Source: Nonomuraea fuscirosea
GTDB taxonomy: Bacteria; Actinomycetota; Actinomycetes; Streptosporangiales; Streptosporangiaceae
Reading direction: 5' to 3'
Assembly: GCF_003001935.1 (NCBI RefSeq)
Contig: NZ_PVNG01000007.1
Location: forward strand, 186,001 to 250,000
DNA length: 64,000 bases
A program made the translations under genes and the position numbers. Positions 16,409-24,995 of the stretch are shown one piece after another. Below the pieces are notes generated by a model. That model was not told the origin of the DNA. It saw nothing but the letters and a program-made list of their open reading frames with translations, and did no database searches. Every line of letters starts with the position of its first letter. The first letter of the stretch is position 1.

Positions 16409-18406
16409 ATGGGTGTGAAGGTCAGTGTGATCGTCAATGTCCACAATCCGGGTGACACCGCCGACGCGTGCATCCGCTCCATGCTGGAGCAGACGCTGCC
16501 CGCGGACGAATACGAAGTGATCGTCGTGGACGACGGGTCCACGGACGGCATCGCCGAGCGCCTGGACACCATCGCCGCGGTCCGCGACCACGTACGCGTG
16601 CTGCACCTGCCGTACACCGGATCGCCGTCGCGCGGACGCAACGTCGGCGCGGCGGCGGCCACCGGCGAGTACGTCTACTTCCTCGACCCCGGCGACCGCC
16701 TGGAACGCGACGCGCTCGCGCACATGTACGAGCGCGCCGTCGAGACCGACGCCGACGTGCTCATCGGCCGGCTCATCCGTGACTGGGGGCCGCCGATGAC
16801 GGCCTTCGAGCGCAGCACGGCCCGCGCCGACATCCTGCGCGACCGGCTGCTCACGCTGCTCCTCCCGCAGCAGCTCTACCGCCGCGCCTTCCTGGAGGAG
16901 CACGAGCTGGGCTTCTCCGTGCCCGGCGGCCGGCTCGGCGAGCAGGCGTTCGTGCTGCGCGCCTACCTCCAGGCCAAGGTCATCGCCGTCCTGGCCGAGC
17001 ACGTCTGCTGCCACCTCGGGGAGCGCCCGCCCGCCGAGGAGGAGCCCCGCGCGATCGTACGAGAGCTGACCGCGCTGCTCGACGACATCGACGCCTTCGT
17101 CGGCGAGGGCCGCCAGCGCGACCGCATGTACGCCTACTGGCTCCGCTACGCCGTCCTGCGCCCGCTGGTGACCAGCAAGTTCGCCGACTCCTCCGTGGAC
17201 AGGGGCATGCACTTCCGCGTCGTGCAGGACCTCATGGTCCGGCGCTTCCCCGAACGGCTCGACCGCCACCTCCCGGTCCAGCTGCGCGTGGTGGCCGCCT
17301 ACGCCCGCGCCGGCCGGCTCGACCAGATCGTGCTCATGTCGAACGCGTCCAGGCGGGCCGGCCTGCGCGCCGACCTCACCGAGGTGCGCTGGGACGCCCA
17401 TGTCCTCGTGCTCGGCCTGAGCGTGGAGGTCATGGCCGGCGACGGCTCGCCCGACCGGTACCGCGTGGACGGCGACCGCCTGCACTGGATCCCGCCGCGC
17501 GCCCTGGACACCAGGAAGCTCCCGGAGGACGTGACCGACATCACCGACGCCGTCGAGCGGGCCCGCGTCGAGCTCTACGTACGCCACACCGAGACCGGCA
17601 TCGTGCACTTCCTGCCGCTGGAGCAGCACGTCGAACGCGTCCAGGACGGCCGCCGCCGGGTCCGCATCAGGATCAAGGGCGAGACCAGGCTGGACATCAC
17701 CAGCGCCGCCCTGGGACAGCCACTGCGGCCCGGCCAGTGGGAGGTGCACGTCCGCATGTTCAGCGGCGCCAACCAGGCCAGGAGCCGCGTCAGCCGCCCC
17801 GAGGGCCCGCTCAACTGCCTGGGCGTGCTGGCCCAGCGGCCCAGGATGCGGCTGGTGGTGCCGTGCTGGAGCGACAACGGCGAGCTGGGCCTGGCCATCG
17901 AGCCGCGTTCGTTCTCCGAGTCGATCGCGCTCGTGTCGCCCGGCGTGATGGTCAAGCAGCTCGACAAGCACCTCTACGTCGTGCTGCCGGTGCCGTACGT
18001 GCCGCCGAGCGGCGGCCCCGCCCTGGAGCTGGTGCTGCGCGGCACCGGCAGGCGGGGCCGCGAGGTGAGCGCGCCCGCGCTGGTCGAGGCCGGGGTGCCG
18101 GGCAGGATCGCGGGCCAGCTCGTGGCCAAGGTGCCGGTCAAACGGATCATGCCCGGCGTCGAGCACCTCGGCCCCGGCGGCTGGCTGTCCTCACTGCGCT
18201 CGTCGGAGGGCGAGTTCGGGCTGCGGTTCGCGCTGGAGATGCGCAGGGGCAAGGTCGACGTGCGCCCGGCCGCCGCCGTCGATCCAGAACGCCGCTCGCC
18301 CATGGGCCGGGACACCGCGCTCCACCGGCTCGGCCGGCGGCTGCCCGGTGCCCGCCACCTCGTCCGGTGGGCGCGCGCGGGCCGGCACCGCTACCTCACC
18401 GACTGA
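16409..18406 (+). CDS. GT2-family glycosyltransferase with large C-terminal extension
   Basis: 665 residues. N-terminal GT-A domain (1-230) with VSVIVNVHNPG, VIVVDDGSTDG, SRGRNVGAAAATGEYVYFLDPGD (the DxD-like metal site is DPGD). Residues about 330-640 form a beta-rich region repeated in two halves, similar in layout to teichoic-acid-type or other surface-polymer transferases; sugar and acceptor unknown. No membrane segment. ATG 16409 has no clear ribosome site. It stands alone between unrelated genes and ends in a duplicated stop region. Confidence 0.75.
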   Translation: MGVKVSVIVNVHNPGDTADACIRSMLEQTLPADEYEVIVVDDGSTDGIAERLDTIAAVRDHVRVLHLPYTGSPSRGRNVGAAAATGEYVYFLDPGDRLERDALAHMYERAVETDADVLIGRLIRDWGPPMTAFERSTARADILRDRLLTLLLPQQLYRRAFLEEHELGFSVPGGRLGEQAFVLRAYLQAKVIAVLAEHVCCHLGERPPAEEEPRAIVRELTALLDDIDAFVGEGRQRDRMYAYWLRYAVLRPLVTSKFADSSVDRGMHFRVVQDLMVRRFPERLDRHLPVQLRVVAAYARAGRLDQIVLMSNASRRAGLRADLTEVRWDAHVLVLGLSVEVMAGDGSPDRYRVDGDRLHWIPPRALDTRKLPEDVTDITDAVERARVELYVRHTETGIVHFLPLEQHVERVQDGRRRVRIRIKGETRLDITSAALGQPLRPGQWEVHVRMFSGANQARSRVSRPEGPLNCLGVLAQRPRMRLVVPCWSDNGELGLAIEPRSFSESIALVSPGVMVKQLDKHLYVVLPVPYVPPSGGPALELVLRGTGRRGREVSAPALVEAGVPGRIAGQLVAKVPVKRIMPGVEHLGPGGWLSSLRSSEGEFGLRFALEMRRGKVDVRPAAAVDPERRSPMGRDTALHRLGRRLPGARHLVRWARAGRHRYLTD

Positions 18407-18452
18407 CGGTGAGGGTGCGTCGGTCGGCACCGCTACCTCACCGACTGACGGT
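18383..18452 (+). repeat. Tail repeat at the glycosyltransferase stop codon
   Basis: A 28-bp segment covering the last codons and TGA (18383-18410) is repeated exactly at 18425-18452, 42 bp later. The unit begins CGGCACCGCTACCTCACC. The stretch between copies can also pair with copy 1 to form a hairpin (CCGACTGACG against CGTCGGTCGG with one G-U), which might act as a terminator. Confidence 0.75.
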
Positions 18453-18476
18453 CAGGGCGCTGACGGCACCCGCCGT

Positions 18477-19628
18477 TCACCGGCGGGTCCAGCCCTCCAG
18501 CTCCTCGAAGGCGCTCCTGAAGGCGGGCAGCATCGGCGTGAGCCGGTCGGGGTAGAGATCGACCAGGCTGTCCAGATGGTTGCCGCCCTCGACACGGTGA
18601 TACCGGAACGGCCGGTGCGGGCCGACCATCTTCGCGTAGACGTCGGAGTCGCGCGAGATCGGCAGCAGCGTGTCCAGCGTGCCGTGGATCGTGATCAGCG
18701 GCTTGATGATCCGGCCGGTCAGCGCGATCTTCGCCAGGGCCGCGTACGGCCTGCGCCGGTCGTAGTCGTAGTCGGCCGCCGCGCCCTGGTAGGACGGGTC
18801 CAGCTCCTTCTGGTAGAGCTGCTGGGTGAGCTCCCAGTAGTACTGCTGGTGGAACGGCCACAGGAACTCCGAGCCGGCCGCGAACCCGGCCGCCCGCACC
18901 CCGTCCTCGTCCGGGTACGCCTTCAGCGCGGGCGGCAGGAAGTTCAGCAGGTTGTCGCCCTTGACCCGCCAGAGCGTGCCCTCCCAGTCCACGCCGCCGT
19001 CGTACAGGTGGCCCCGGTTCTCCAGCTGCCACCTGACCAGGTAGCCGCCGTTGGAGATGCCGGCGGCGTACGTACGGGCGGGCTTCCTGCCGTAGTGCTG
19101 CCTGACCACGGCCTTGGCGGCCACGGTGAGCTGGGTGACGCGCTCGTTCCACTCGGCGATGGCGTCGCCGGGGCGGCGGCCGTCCTCGTGGAAGTCCACG
19201 CCGACGTTGCCCTTGTCGGTGCTGGCGAAGGCGTAGCCCTTGGCCAGCACCCAGTCGGAGATCGTGTAGTCGTTGGCGTACTGCTCCCTGTTGCCCGGGG
19301 TGCCGCCGACGACCAGGCCGCCGTTCCACTCGCGCGGCAGCCTGACGACGAACTGGGAGTCGTGGTTCCAGCCGTGCGTGGTGTTGCCGTGGGAGGTGTC
19401 GGGGAAGTAGCCGTCGATCTGGACGCCGGGCACGCCGGTGGGGTTGACCGTGGCGGCCGAGTGCAGGCCCGCCCAGTCCGCCGGGTCGGTGTGGCCGGTC
19501 CTGCTGGTGCCGGCGGTGGTCAGGTCGTCGAGCACGGCGATCTCGGTGTGCTCGGCGCCCGGCACGGTGAGCTGATGGTGGCCGGGCGGCGTGAGTAAGC
19601 TCGCCACGAGCGTGAGCGCGACCAGCAT
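18477..19628 (-). CDS. Secreted alpha/beta hydrolase (tannase/oligoester-type)
   Basis: 383 residues. A short hydrophobic N-terminus (1-14) suggests secretion. Nucleophile elbow GISNGG (Ser in AAGISNGGYLVRW), an acid likely in HGTLDTLLP, and His in EGGNHLDSL. The size and elbow resemble tannase-like and 3-hydroxybutyrate-oligomer hydrolases, so an extracellular ester substrate is likely, exact one unknown. ATG 19628 directly follows the TAG of the preceding hydrolase gene, marking the end of a five-gene leftward operon. Confidence 0.7.
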   Translation of the reverse strand: MLVALTLVASLLTPPGHHQLTVPGAEHTEIAVLDDLTTAGTSRTGHTDPADWAGLHSAATVNPTGVPGVQIDGYFPDTSHGNTTHGWNHDSQFVVRLPREWNGGLVVGGTPGNREQYANDYTISDWVLAKGYAFASTDKGNVGVDFHEDGRRPGDAIAEWNERVTQLTVAAKAVVRQHYGRKPARTYAAGISNGGYLVRWQLENRGHLYDGGVDWEGTLWRVKGDNLLNFLPPALKAYPDEDGVRAAGFAAGSEFLWPFHQQYYWELTQQLYQKELDPSYQGAAADYDYDRRRPYAALAKIALTGRIIKPLITIHGTLDTLLPISRDSDVYAKMVGPHRPFRYHRVEGGNHLDSLVDLYPDRLTPMLPAFRSAFEELEGWTRR

Positions 19629-20627
19629 CTACGCCTCCCTCAGGTGCTCGGCCAGCAGGCGCTGGAAGTCCTCGGGGCGCTCCAGGTGCGGGCTGTGACC
19701 GCAGTCGTCCAGCACCGCCTCCCGGTAGGGCCCGTACCGCTCCAGCACCGCCCGCGTCTGCCCCACCATGGGCTGGGCCGGCGTGCCCGGGGAGCCGGGC
19801 ACGACGCCGAGCGCCCCGAGGTGGGCCAGGTCGAACAGGGACGCGTCCGAGACGATCACGTCGTCGGCGCCCCTGATCCACAGGACGGGCGGCTTCGGCT
19901 CGATCTCGTGCAGGTCGTCCAGCCGGAAGCGGGTGGGGCCGAGGGCGTTCAGCACGCCGCTCTTGCCGGGCGCCAAGCCGGGCCAGGCGTCGGAGGTGAC
20001 GGCGTCGCCGGGGTAGTGCGCCTCGCCGACCCTCGTGGTGAGCATCGCGCGGACGTAGAAGTCCTCGTCGGGGACCTCGTTCTTGACGTACGAGGAGCGG
20101 AAGACGCTCCGCGGCGAGGTGGGGGACTCGGCCGACAGGTCGCCCGCCTTGAGCCGGGCCACGAAGTCGGGGTTGGCCGCCCCGGCGCCCGCGCCGGCCC
20201 CGTCAGGATGCGTCAGCCGGCCGCTGAGGCCCTCCGTGCCGCCGTAACCGTAGGGGGAGACGGGGTTGACCAGGGTCAGGCTCCTGACGAGCGCCGGGCG
20301 GTCGCGCAGGACCTGGAGGACGACGCCTCCGCCCATGCTCCAGCCCACCAGGTGCACCCGGTCGAGCTCCAGCGCGGCGATCAGTTCGAGCACGTCGTCG
20401 GAGTAGTCGCGCAGCCCGCGGGTGGCGTCCACCGGCGCGGGGTCGGTGTCGCCGAAGCCGCGCAGGTCCACCGCGAGCGGCCGGTAGCCCTCGGGCAGCG
20501 CGGCCATGGCGTCGCGCCAGAAGGCGGCGGAGGAGACGTTCCCGTGCACGAACAGCACGGGTTCGCCGATGGTCCTGCCCTCGACGGTCAGGACGTTCTG
20601 GGTGAGCCTCGACGTGGTGATCCTCAT
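19629..20627 (-). CDS. Alpha/beta hydrolase
   Basis: 332 residues, cytosolic. Oxyanion region LFVHGNVSSAAFW, nucleophile elbow GWSMGGG, acid in WIRGADDVIV and catalytic His in DDCGHSPHLE. ATG 20627 overlaps the transporter stop by four bases. In context it probably hydrolyses an imported ester or lactone to a hydroxyacid; substrate not visible. Confidence 0.8.
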   Translation of the reverse strand: MRITTSRLTQNVLTVEGRTIGEPVLFVHGNVSSAAFWRDAMAALPEGYRPLAVDLRGFGDTDPAPVDATRGLRDYSDDVLELIAALELDRVHLVGWSMGGGVVLQVLRDRPALVRSLTLVNPVSPYGYGGTEGLSGRLTHPDGAGAGAGAANPDFVARLKAGDLSAESPTSPRSVFRSSYVKNEVPDEDFYVRAMLTTRVGEAHYPGDAVTSDAWPGLAPGKSGVLNALGPTRFRLDDLHEIEPKPPVLWIRGADDVIVSDASLFDLAHLGALGVVPGSPGTPAQPMVGQTRAVLERYGPYREAVLDDCGHSPHLERPEDFQRLLAEHLREA

Positions 20628-21898
20628 CGCGCGTTGATCCTTTCCGCCAGGTCGCTGCCCCGCGTCTCGCGTGCGGCGTAGACGGCGGCCAGGGTGAGCA
20701 GCGCCGCCAGACCAAGGTAGACCGAGATGGGAACACTGCTCCCGTACGCCTGCAGCAGCGCCACCGCGATGATCGGGGCCAGCGCGCCCGCCACGATCGC
20801 CGAGAGTTGCGCGCCGATGGAGACGCCGGTGTAGCGGGTCCTGGTGCCGAACAGCTCGGAGAAGAACGCCGCCTGCGGGCCGTACATCATGCCGTGGAAG
20901 AGCAGGCCGACGGTGACGGCCAGGGTGATCGCGAGGAAGTTGCCCGTGTCCACGAGCGGGAAGAACGCGAAGATCCACACGCCGATGCCGGCGGCGCCCG
21001 ACAGGTAGATCGGGCGGCGGCCGAACCGGTCGGACAGCGCGCCCCACATCGGGATCGTGACGAAGTGGATGGCCGAGGAGATCAGCACCGCGGTCAGCAC
21101 GGTGGAGTTGTCGACGTCGGTCTGCTTGGCGTACGTGATGACGAAGACGGTGAGCAGGTAGAAGGAGATGTTCTCGGCCAGGCGCGCGCCGATCGCGATG
21201 ACCACGTCCTTCGCGTGGTGCTTGAGCACCCCGACGATCGGGGCCCGCTCCTCGGGCGGCGCCTGCTGGAACACCGGCGACTCGGTGATCGTCAGCCGGA
21301 TCCACAGCCCGATCAGCACCAGCACGCCCGACAGCAGGAACGGCACCCGCCAGCCCCACGCCAGGAACGCCTCCTCCGACTGCCAGGCGGCCAGCGCCGC
21401 CAGCACGCCGGTCGCCAGCAGGTTCCCGCCGGGCGCGCCCGCCTGCGGCCATGAGGCCCAGAAGCCGCGCCGCGCCGTGTCGCCGTGCTCGGACACGATC
21501 AGCACCGCGCCGCCCCACTCGCCGCCGAGCGCGAAGCCCTGCACGAGCCGCAGCGCCGTCAGCACCAGCGCCGCGGAGGGCCCCAGCGTCTCGTACGTCG
21601 GCAGGCAGCCGATCAGGAACGTCGCCGCCCCCATCGTCAGCAGGCTGACGACCAGCAGCGTCTTGCGGCCGATCCGGTCGCCGAAGTGGCCGAAGACCAG
21701 GCCGCCCAGCGGGCGGGCGACGAAGCCGACCGCGTAGGTGAGGAACGCCAGCAGCGTGCCGGTCAGGGGGTCGGACTCGGGGAAGAAGAGCTTGTTGAAC
21801 ACGAGGGCGGCTGCCGAGCCGTACAGGAAGAAGTCGTACCACTCGATGGTGGTGCCGATCAGGCTCGCGGCGACGATCTTCTTGATGGAAGTGGCCAT
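20624..21898 (-). CDS. Metabolite:H+ symporter (MHS family MFS)
   Basis: 424 residues with 12 predicted membrane segments. N-terminal TTIEWYDFFLYGSAA and the loop FGHFGDRIGRKTLL are characteristic of the MHS group (proline, shikimate, dicarboxylate and related acid importers). ALGGEWGGAVLIVSEHG lies in TM5. It likely imports an organic acid for the adjacent hydrolases and dehydrogenase. ATG 21898 is preferred over GTG 21907; a strong palindrome covers the region just upstream. Confidence 0.85.
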   Translation of the reverse strand: MATSIKKIVAASLIGTTIEWYDFFLYGSAAALVFNKLFFPESDPLTGTLLAFLTYAVGFVARPLGGLVFGHFGDRIGRKTLLVVSLLTMGAATFLIGCLPTYETLGPSAALVLTALRLVQGFALGGEWGGAVLIVSEHGDTARRGFWASWPQAGAPGGNLLATGVLAALAAWQSEEAFLAWGWRVPFLLSGVLVLIGLWIRLTITESPVFQQAPPEERAPIVGVLKHHAKDVVIAIGARLAENISFYLLTVFVITYAKQTDVDNSTVLTAVLISSAIHFVTIPMWGALSDRFGRRPIYLSGAAGIGVWIFAFFPLVDTGNFLAITLAVTVGLLFHGMMYGPQAAFFSELFGTRTRYTGVSIGAQLSAIVAGALAPIIAVALLQAYGSSVPISVYLGLAALLTLAAVYAARETRGSDLAERINAR

Positions 21899-21899
21899 G

Positions 21900-21923
21900 C
21901 CGGTCACCGTAGGTTGTGACCGG
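21900..21923. promoter_or_regulatory. Palindromic operator candidate before the symporter gene
   Basis: CCGGTCAC (21900-21907), 8-bp spacer, GTGACCGG (21916-21923): perfect 8-bp arms in the 31-bp gap between the regulator stop and the symporter start. It could be the site of the adjacent PucR-type regulator or a hairpin between two cistrons. Confidence 0.5.
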
Positions 21924-21929
21924 AGTCAC

Positions 21930-23882
21930 TCATATGGCGTCGGGACCCACAGTCTTCCCGGTGGATGTGTGGCCGAGCCGGTGCAGGCGGAGCGCGAGCT
22001 GGATCTCCAGCGCCCGCTCCGGCTCCAGCCAGCCGTCACCCAGCAGTCTCCCGACGCGGTCGAGCCGCTGCGTGACGGTGTTGACGTGGATGTGCAGCGC
22101 CTCGGCCGCGCGGGAGGGCGAGCCGCCCGCGCCGAAGTAGGCCGCCAGCGTGCCGGCCAGCGCCGTGCCCCTGCGCGCGTCGTAGTCGATCACCGGGCCG
22201 ACCACCCGGTCCACGAACCCGCGCACGTCGTGGCCGTCGCCCACCAGCAGCCCGACGAAGCCCAGCTCGGCCGCGCTCGCGCCGTCGCCGGCCCGCCCCA
22301 GCGCGATGAGCGCCTCCGCGCACCGCCGCGCCTCCTGGTAGGCCGCGGCCACGTCCCGTACGCGAGAATCGCCCTGCTCGTCCCTTACGCGCGGGTCGCC
22401 CTGCGCGCCTCGCGACGGCTCGGCGGGGCCGACGGCGGGCGCGGCGCCCGCCGTCGCCGTGCTCTGCAGCGACGCGGACAGCTCGGCGGCGGCCCGCTGG
22501 GCGACCGCGCCCGCGTGGTCACCGGGGAGCAGCAGCACCACCTCGTCTCCCCGACCCGCCGCCAGCCCGTGCCGCATCGAGGCCTGTGCGGAGGCCCAGA
22601 ACGCGGCCCGTTCCCGCTGGCCGCCGTGCTTGACCACCACCACGACGTGCGGCGCGCCCAGATCCACGCCGAGCCGGCGGGCCCGGTCCGCGAGCCCGGG
22701 GGAGCCGGGCCGCGAGATCAGGTCGTCGAGCAGTTCGCCCCTGACCCGGCCCTCCGCCTCCGCCACACTCCTGCGGAACAGCAGCAGCAGCGCGCACACC
22801 AGCGCCGCCCGCTCCAGGATGCGCTCGTCGGCGTCGTCGCTGCGCAGCACCAGCGTGCACAGCGGCTCACCGCCGACGTCCACGGACGCGATCAGCAGAT
22901 CGCCCCTGCGCACCGTACGTCCCAGCGCCCGCGACGCCTGCGCCGCCTCCAGCACGCCCACGTCCGGCTCCGCCAGCTCGCGCGCCGCGCCGCCGATCGC
23001 CCGCCCGAGGTCGTCCAGCACGGCCAGCGAACCGCCCAGCACGTCCGTCACCACGGCCGCCACGTCCTCGATCCCGCCGCCGCGCAGCACCAGCGAGGTC
23101 ATCCTGTCGTGCGCCATGGCGGCCCGCTCGACCGCCTGGCCGTGCTCCCGCGCCGTCCTGTGCGCGCGCGACAGCTCCTCCAGCGCGTTCCTGGTCTCCT
23201 GCAGCAGCCTGGCGTTGTCGATCGCGACGGCGGCGTGCGCCGCCAGGCTCGCCAGCAGCGACACCTCCTCCTGGTGGAACGGCCGCGCGCTGCGGTTGGC
23301 CGCCATGAGCACGCCGATCACCCGCTGCCCCAGCCGCAGCGGCACGCCCAGGATGGCGACCAGGCCCTCCTCGGTCACCGCCTCGTCGATGTCCTCCTTG
23401 TGGCGGAACCTGGCGTCGGCGAAGTAGTCGGCCGTCGCGTACGGCGTCGCCGTCTGCGCGACCAGCCCGCCCAGCCCCGCGCCCATGGCCAGGCGCAACG
23501 CCCGGAACTTGGCCGAGATCGACCCGTCGGTGACCCGCATGTAGGTGTCGCCGCGTTCGGGGTCGTGCAGTGTCATGTACGCGACGTCCGTGGCCAGCAA
23601 CTGCCTGGCCCGGTGCACGATCGCCTCAAGCACGGCGTCCAGGTCCCGCAGGGCGGCCAGGTCGCCGGCCGTGTCGTACAGCGCCGACAGCTCGGCCTCG
23701 CGCCTGGCGCGGCGCTTGAGCAGGTCGCGTACCTTGAGCGCCTCGACCTTGGCCTGCTCCAGCTCCTCGATCGCGGCCGGATCCGCCCCCGCCGCCCTGG
23801 CCCGGATGATCGGTCCCTCGAACTCGACCGCCGACGCCTCCCGGGCGAGCAGTTCGAGAAATTGAAGACTAAGTGACGGCAT
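21930..23882 (-). CDS. GAF-domain PucR/CdaR-type transcriptional regulator
   Basis: 650 residues from ATG 23882 (an ATG at 23900 is also possible). N-terminal coiled region (about 30-80), GAF domain (about 80-215) with DVAYMTLHDPERGDTYMRV and ILGVPLRLGQRVIGVLMAANR, a middle GGDEF-like CdaR region, and a C-terminal PucR-type helix-turn-helix (about 590-640) with YFGAGGSPSRAAEALHIHVNTV. Such regulators usually activate the catabolic operon next to them, so the symporter/hydrolase genes are probable targets. Insertion-like low-complexity sequence with RVRDEQGDSRVRD lies near 515-530. Confidence 0.8.
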   Translation of the reverse strand: MPSLSLQFLELLAREASAVEFEGPIIRARAAGADPAAIEELEQAKVEALKVRDLLKRRARREAELSALYDTAGDLAALRDLDAVLEAIVHRARQLLATDVAYMTLHDPERGDTYMRVTDGSISAKFRALRLAMGAGLGGLVAQTATPYATADYFADARFRHKEDIDEAVTEEGLVAILGVPLRLGQRVIGVLMAANRSARPFHQEEVSLLASLAAHAAVAIDNARLLQETRNALEELSRAHRTAREHGQAVERAAMAHDRMTSLVLRGGGIEDVAAVVTDVLGGSLAVLDDLGRAIGGAARELAEPDVGVLEAAQASRALGRTVRRGDLLIASVDVGGEPLCTLVLRSDDADERILERAALVCALLLLFRRSVAEAEGRVRGELLDDLISRPGSPGLADRARRLGVDLGAPHVVVVVKHGGQRERAAFWASAQASMRHGLAAGRGDEVVLLLPGDHAGAVAQRAAAELSASLQSTATAGAAPAVGPAEPSRGAQGDPRVRDEQGDSRVRDVAAAYQEARRCAEALIALGRAGDGASAAELGFVGLLVGDGHDVRGFVDRVVGPVIDYDARRGTALAGTLAAYFGAGGSPSRAAEALHIHVNTVTQRLDRVGRLLGDGWLEPERALEIQLALRLHRLGHTSTGKTVGPDAI

Positions 23883-23990
23883 GTGTCTAATTTGCCGCAC
23901 TGCGTGCGGCGGGTTCGGTCGCCATATGCCGCCCTCTTCCCCCGCTCCGGTCGCTTCGCTCTCTCCACTCCTCCAGAGGACGGCACTCCC

Positions 23991-24755
23991 TCACCGGGCG
24001 GTCCACCCGCCGTCCACAGGAAGAGAGACACCAGTGACGAAGGACCCACTGGGGCCGCAGAGGTAGGCGACCAGGTCGGCCACCTCCTCCGGCTCGATCA
24101 GGCGCTTGATCGCGGCGGGCTCCAGCATGATGTCGCTCACGACCTCGTCGGGCGCGATCCCGTGCACCCTGGCCTGGTCCTCGATCTGGGCCTCGACCAG
24201 CCCGGTGCGTACGTAGGCGGGGCAGACGGAGGTCGAGGTCACCCCGTGCGGCGCCCCTTCGAGCGCCACGACCTTGGAGAAGCCCTCCAGCCCGTGCTTG
24301 GCCGCGGTGTAGGCCGACTTGTACGGGGACGCCCGCAGCCCGTGCACCGACGAGATGTTCACGAACCGCCCCCACCCCCGGGCGTACATGCCGGGCAGCA
24401 CCGCGCGCGCGATCAGGAACGGCGCCTCGACCATCACCCGGAGCATCGTCCCGAAGACGTCGGGCGGGAACTCCTCGATCGGCGCCACGTGCTGGAACCC
24501 GGCGTTGTTCACCACGATGTCCACGGGCTCGTCCGGCAGCGCCGCCGTGAAGCCGGGATCGCTCAGGTCGGCCACCACGGCCAGGCCGCCGACCTCGGCG
24601 GCCACCTTCGCGGCGGGCTCGGCCCGCATGTCCACGACCAGCACCCTGGCCCCCGCCGCGGCCAGCCGCCGGGCGCAGGCCGCCCCGATGCCGCCGCCCG
24701 CCCCCGTCACCAGCGCGGTGCGCCCCGTCAGCTCTCCCGAGAGATGCTTCGCCAT
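23991..24755 (-). CDS. Short-chain dehydrogenase, 3-hydroxybutyrate dehydrogenase type
   Basis: 254 residues. NAD-binding VTGAGGGIGAACARRLA, NNAGFQHVAPIEEFP, ISSVHG and catalytic YTAAK; C-terminal GSFVTGVSLPVDGGW. The NNAG(F/I)QHVAPIE block is typical of (R)-3-hydroxybutyrate dehydrogenases, which give acetoacetate and NADH. First gene of the leftward operon, 108 bp before the regulator. ATG 24755; an upstream ATG at 24764 is possible. Confidence 0.8.
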   Translation of the reverse strand: MAKHLSGELTGRTALVTGAGGGIGAACARRLAAAGARVLVVDMRAEPAAKVAAEVGGLAVVADLSDPGFTAALPDEPVDIVVNNAGFQHVAPIEEFPPDVFGTMLRVMVEAPFLIARAVLPGMYARGWGRFVNISSVHGLRASPYKSAYTAAKHGLEGFSKVVALEGAPHGVTSTSVCPAYVRTGLVEAQIEDQARVHGIAPDEVVSDIMLEPAAIKRLIEPEEVADLVAYLCGPSGSFVTGVSLPVDGGWTAR

Positions 24756-24844
24756 ACTCCGCACCCTAAGCGCTGACCGGCCGGCGCCGCATGGGTGCGG
24801 GCGACATAGATGAACGGCGCACTATGTGGATCTACGGCGTCTGC

Positions 24845-24943
24845 TATGTTGGGCGCATGATCGCGTATACGTCCCAGTGGTGGCCCGCCTCCTAGGCGGA
24901 CCATCCAGCGCATACGCACCCGGCCGCCTCGACGAGGCGGCCG
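24845..24943 (+). promoter_or_regulatory. trp attenuator: leader promoter, competing hairpins, terminator
   Basis: TATGTT (24845-24850) is a -10 placed so that transcription could start at the leader ATG (24857). Downstream: segment 1 CCGCCT (24885-24890), segment 2 AGGCGG (24894-24899), segment 3 CGGCCGCCTC (24921-24930) and segment 4 GAGGCGGCCG (24934-24943). Segments 1:2 or 2:3 pair over 6 bp; 3:4 form a perfect 10-bp terminator stem with a 3-base loop. A ribosome stalled on the Trp codons (24878-24883) would block segment 1, allow 2:3 and read-through to trpD. The run after the stem is not T-rich, common in high-GC genomes. Confidence 0.75.
24857..24895 (+). CDS. trpL: Trp leader peptide
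   Basis: Twelve codons: MIAYTSQWWPAS, then TAG. Two adjacent Trp codons sit just before the attenuator hairpins and 101 bp before trpD. No ribosome site; the ATG lies seven bases after a -10, as expected for a leaderless leader. The peptide itself likely has no function beyond sensing charged tRNA-Trp. Confidence 0.75.
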   Translation: MIAYTSQWWPAS

Positions 24944-24995
24944 TCACCGTTCAGGTGGGTGTCCCCCCGTCGAGCACTGACGAGAAAGGGCACTC

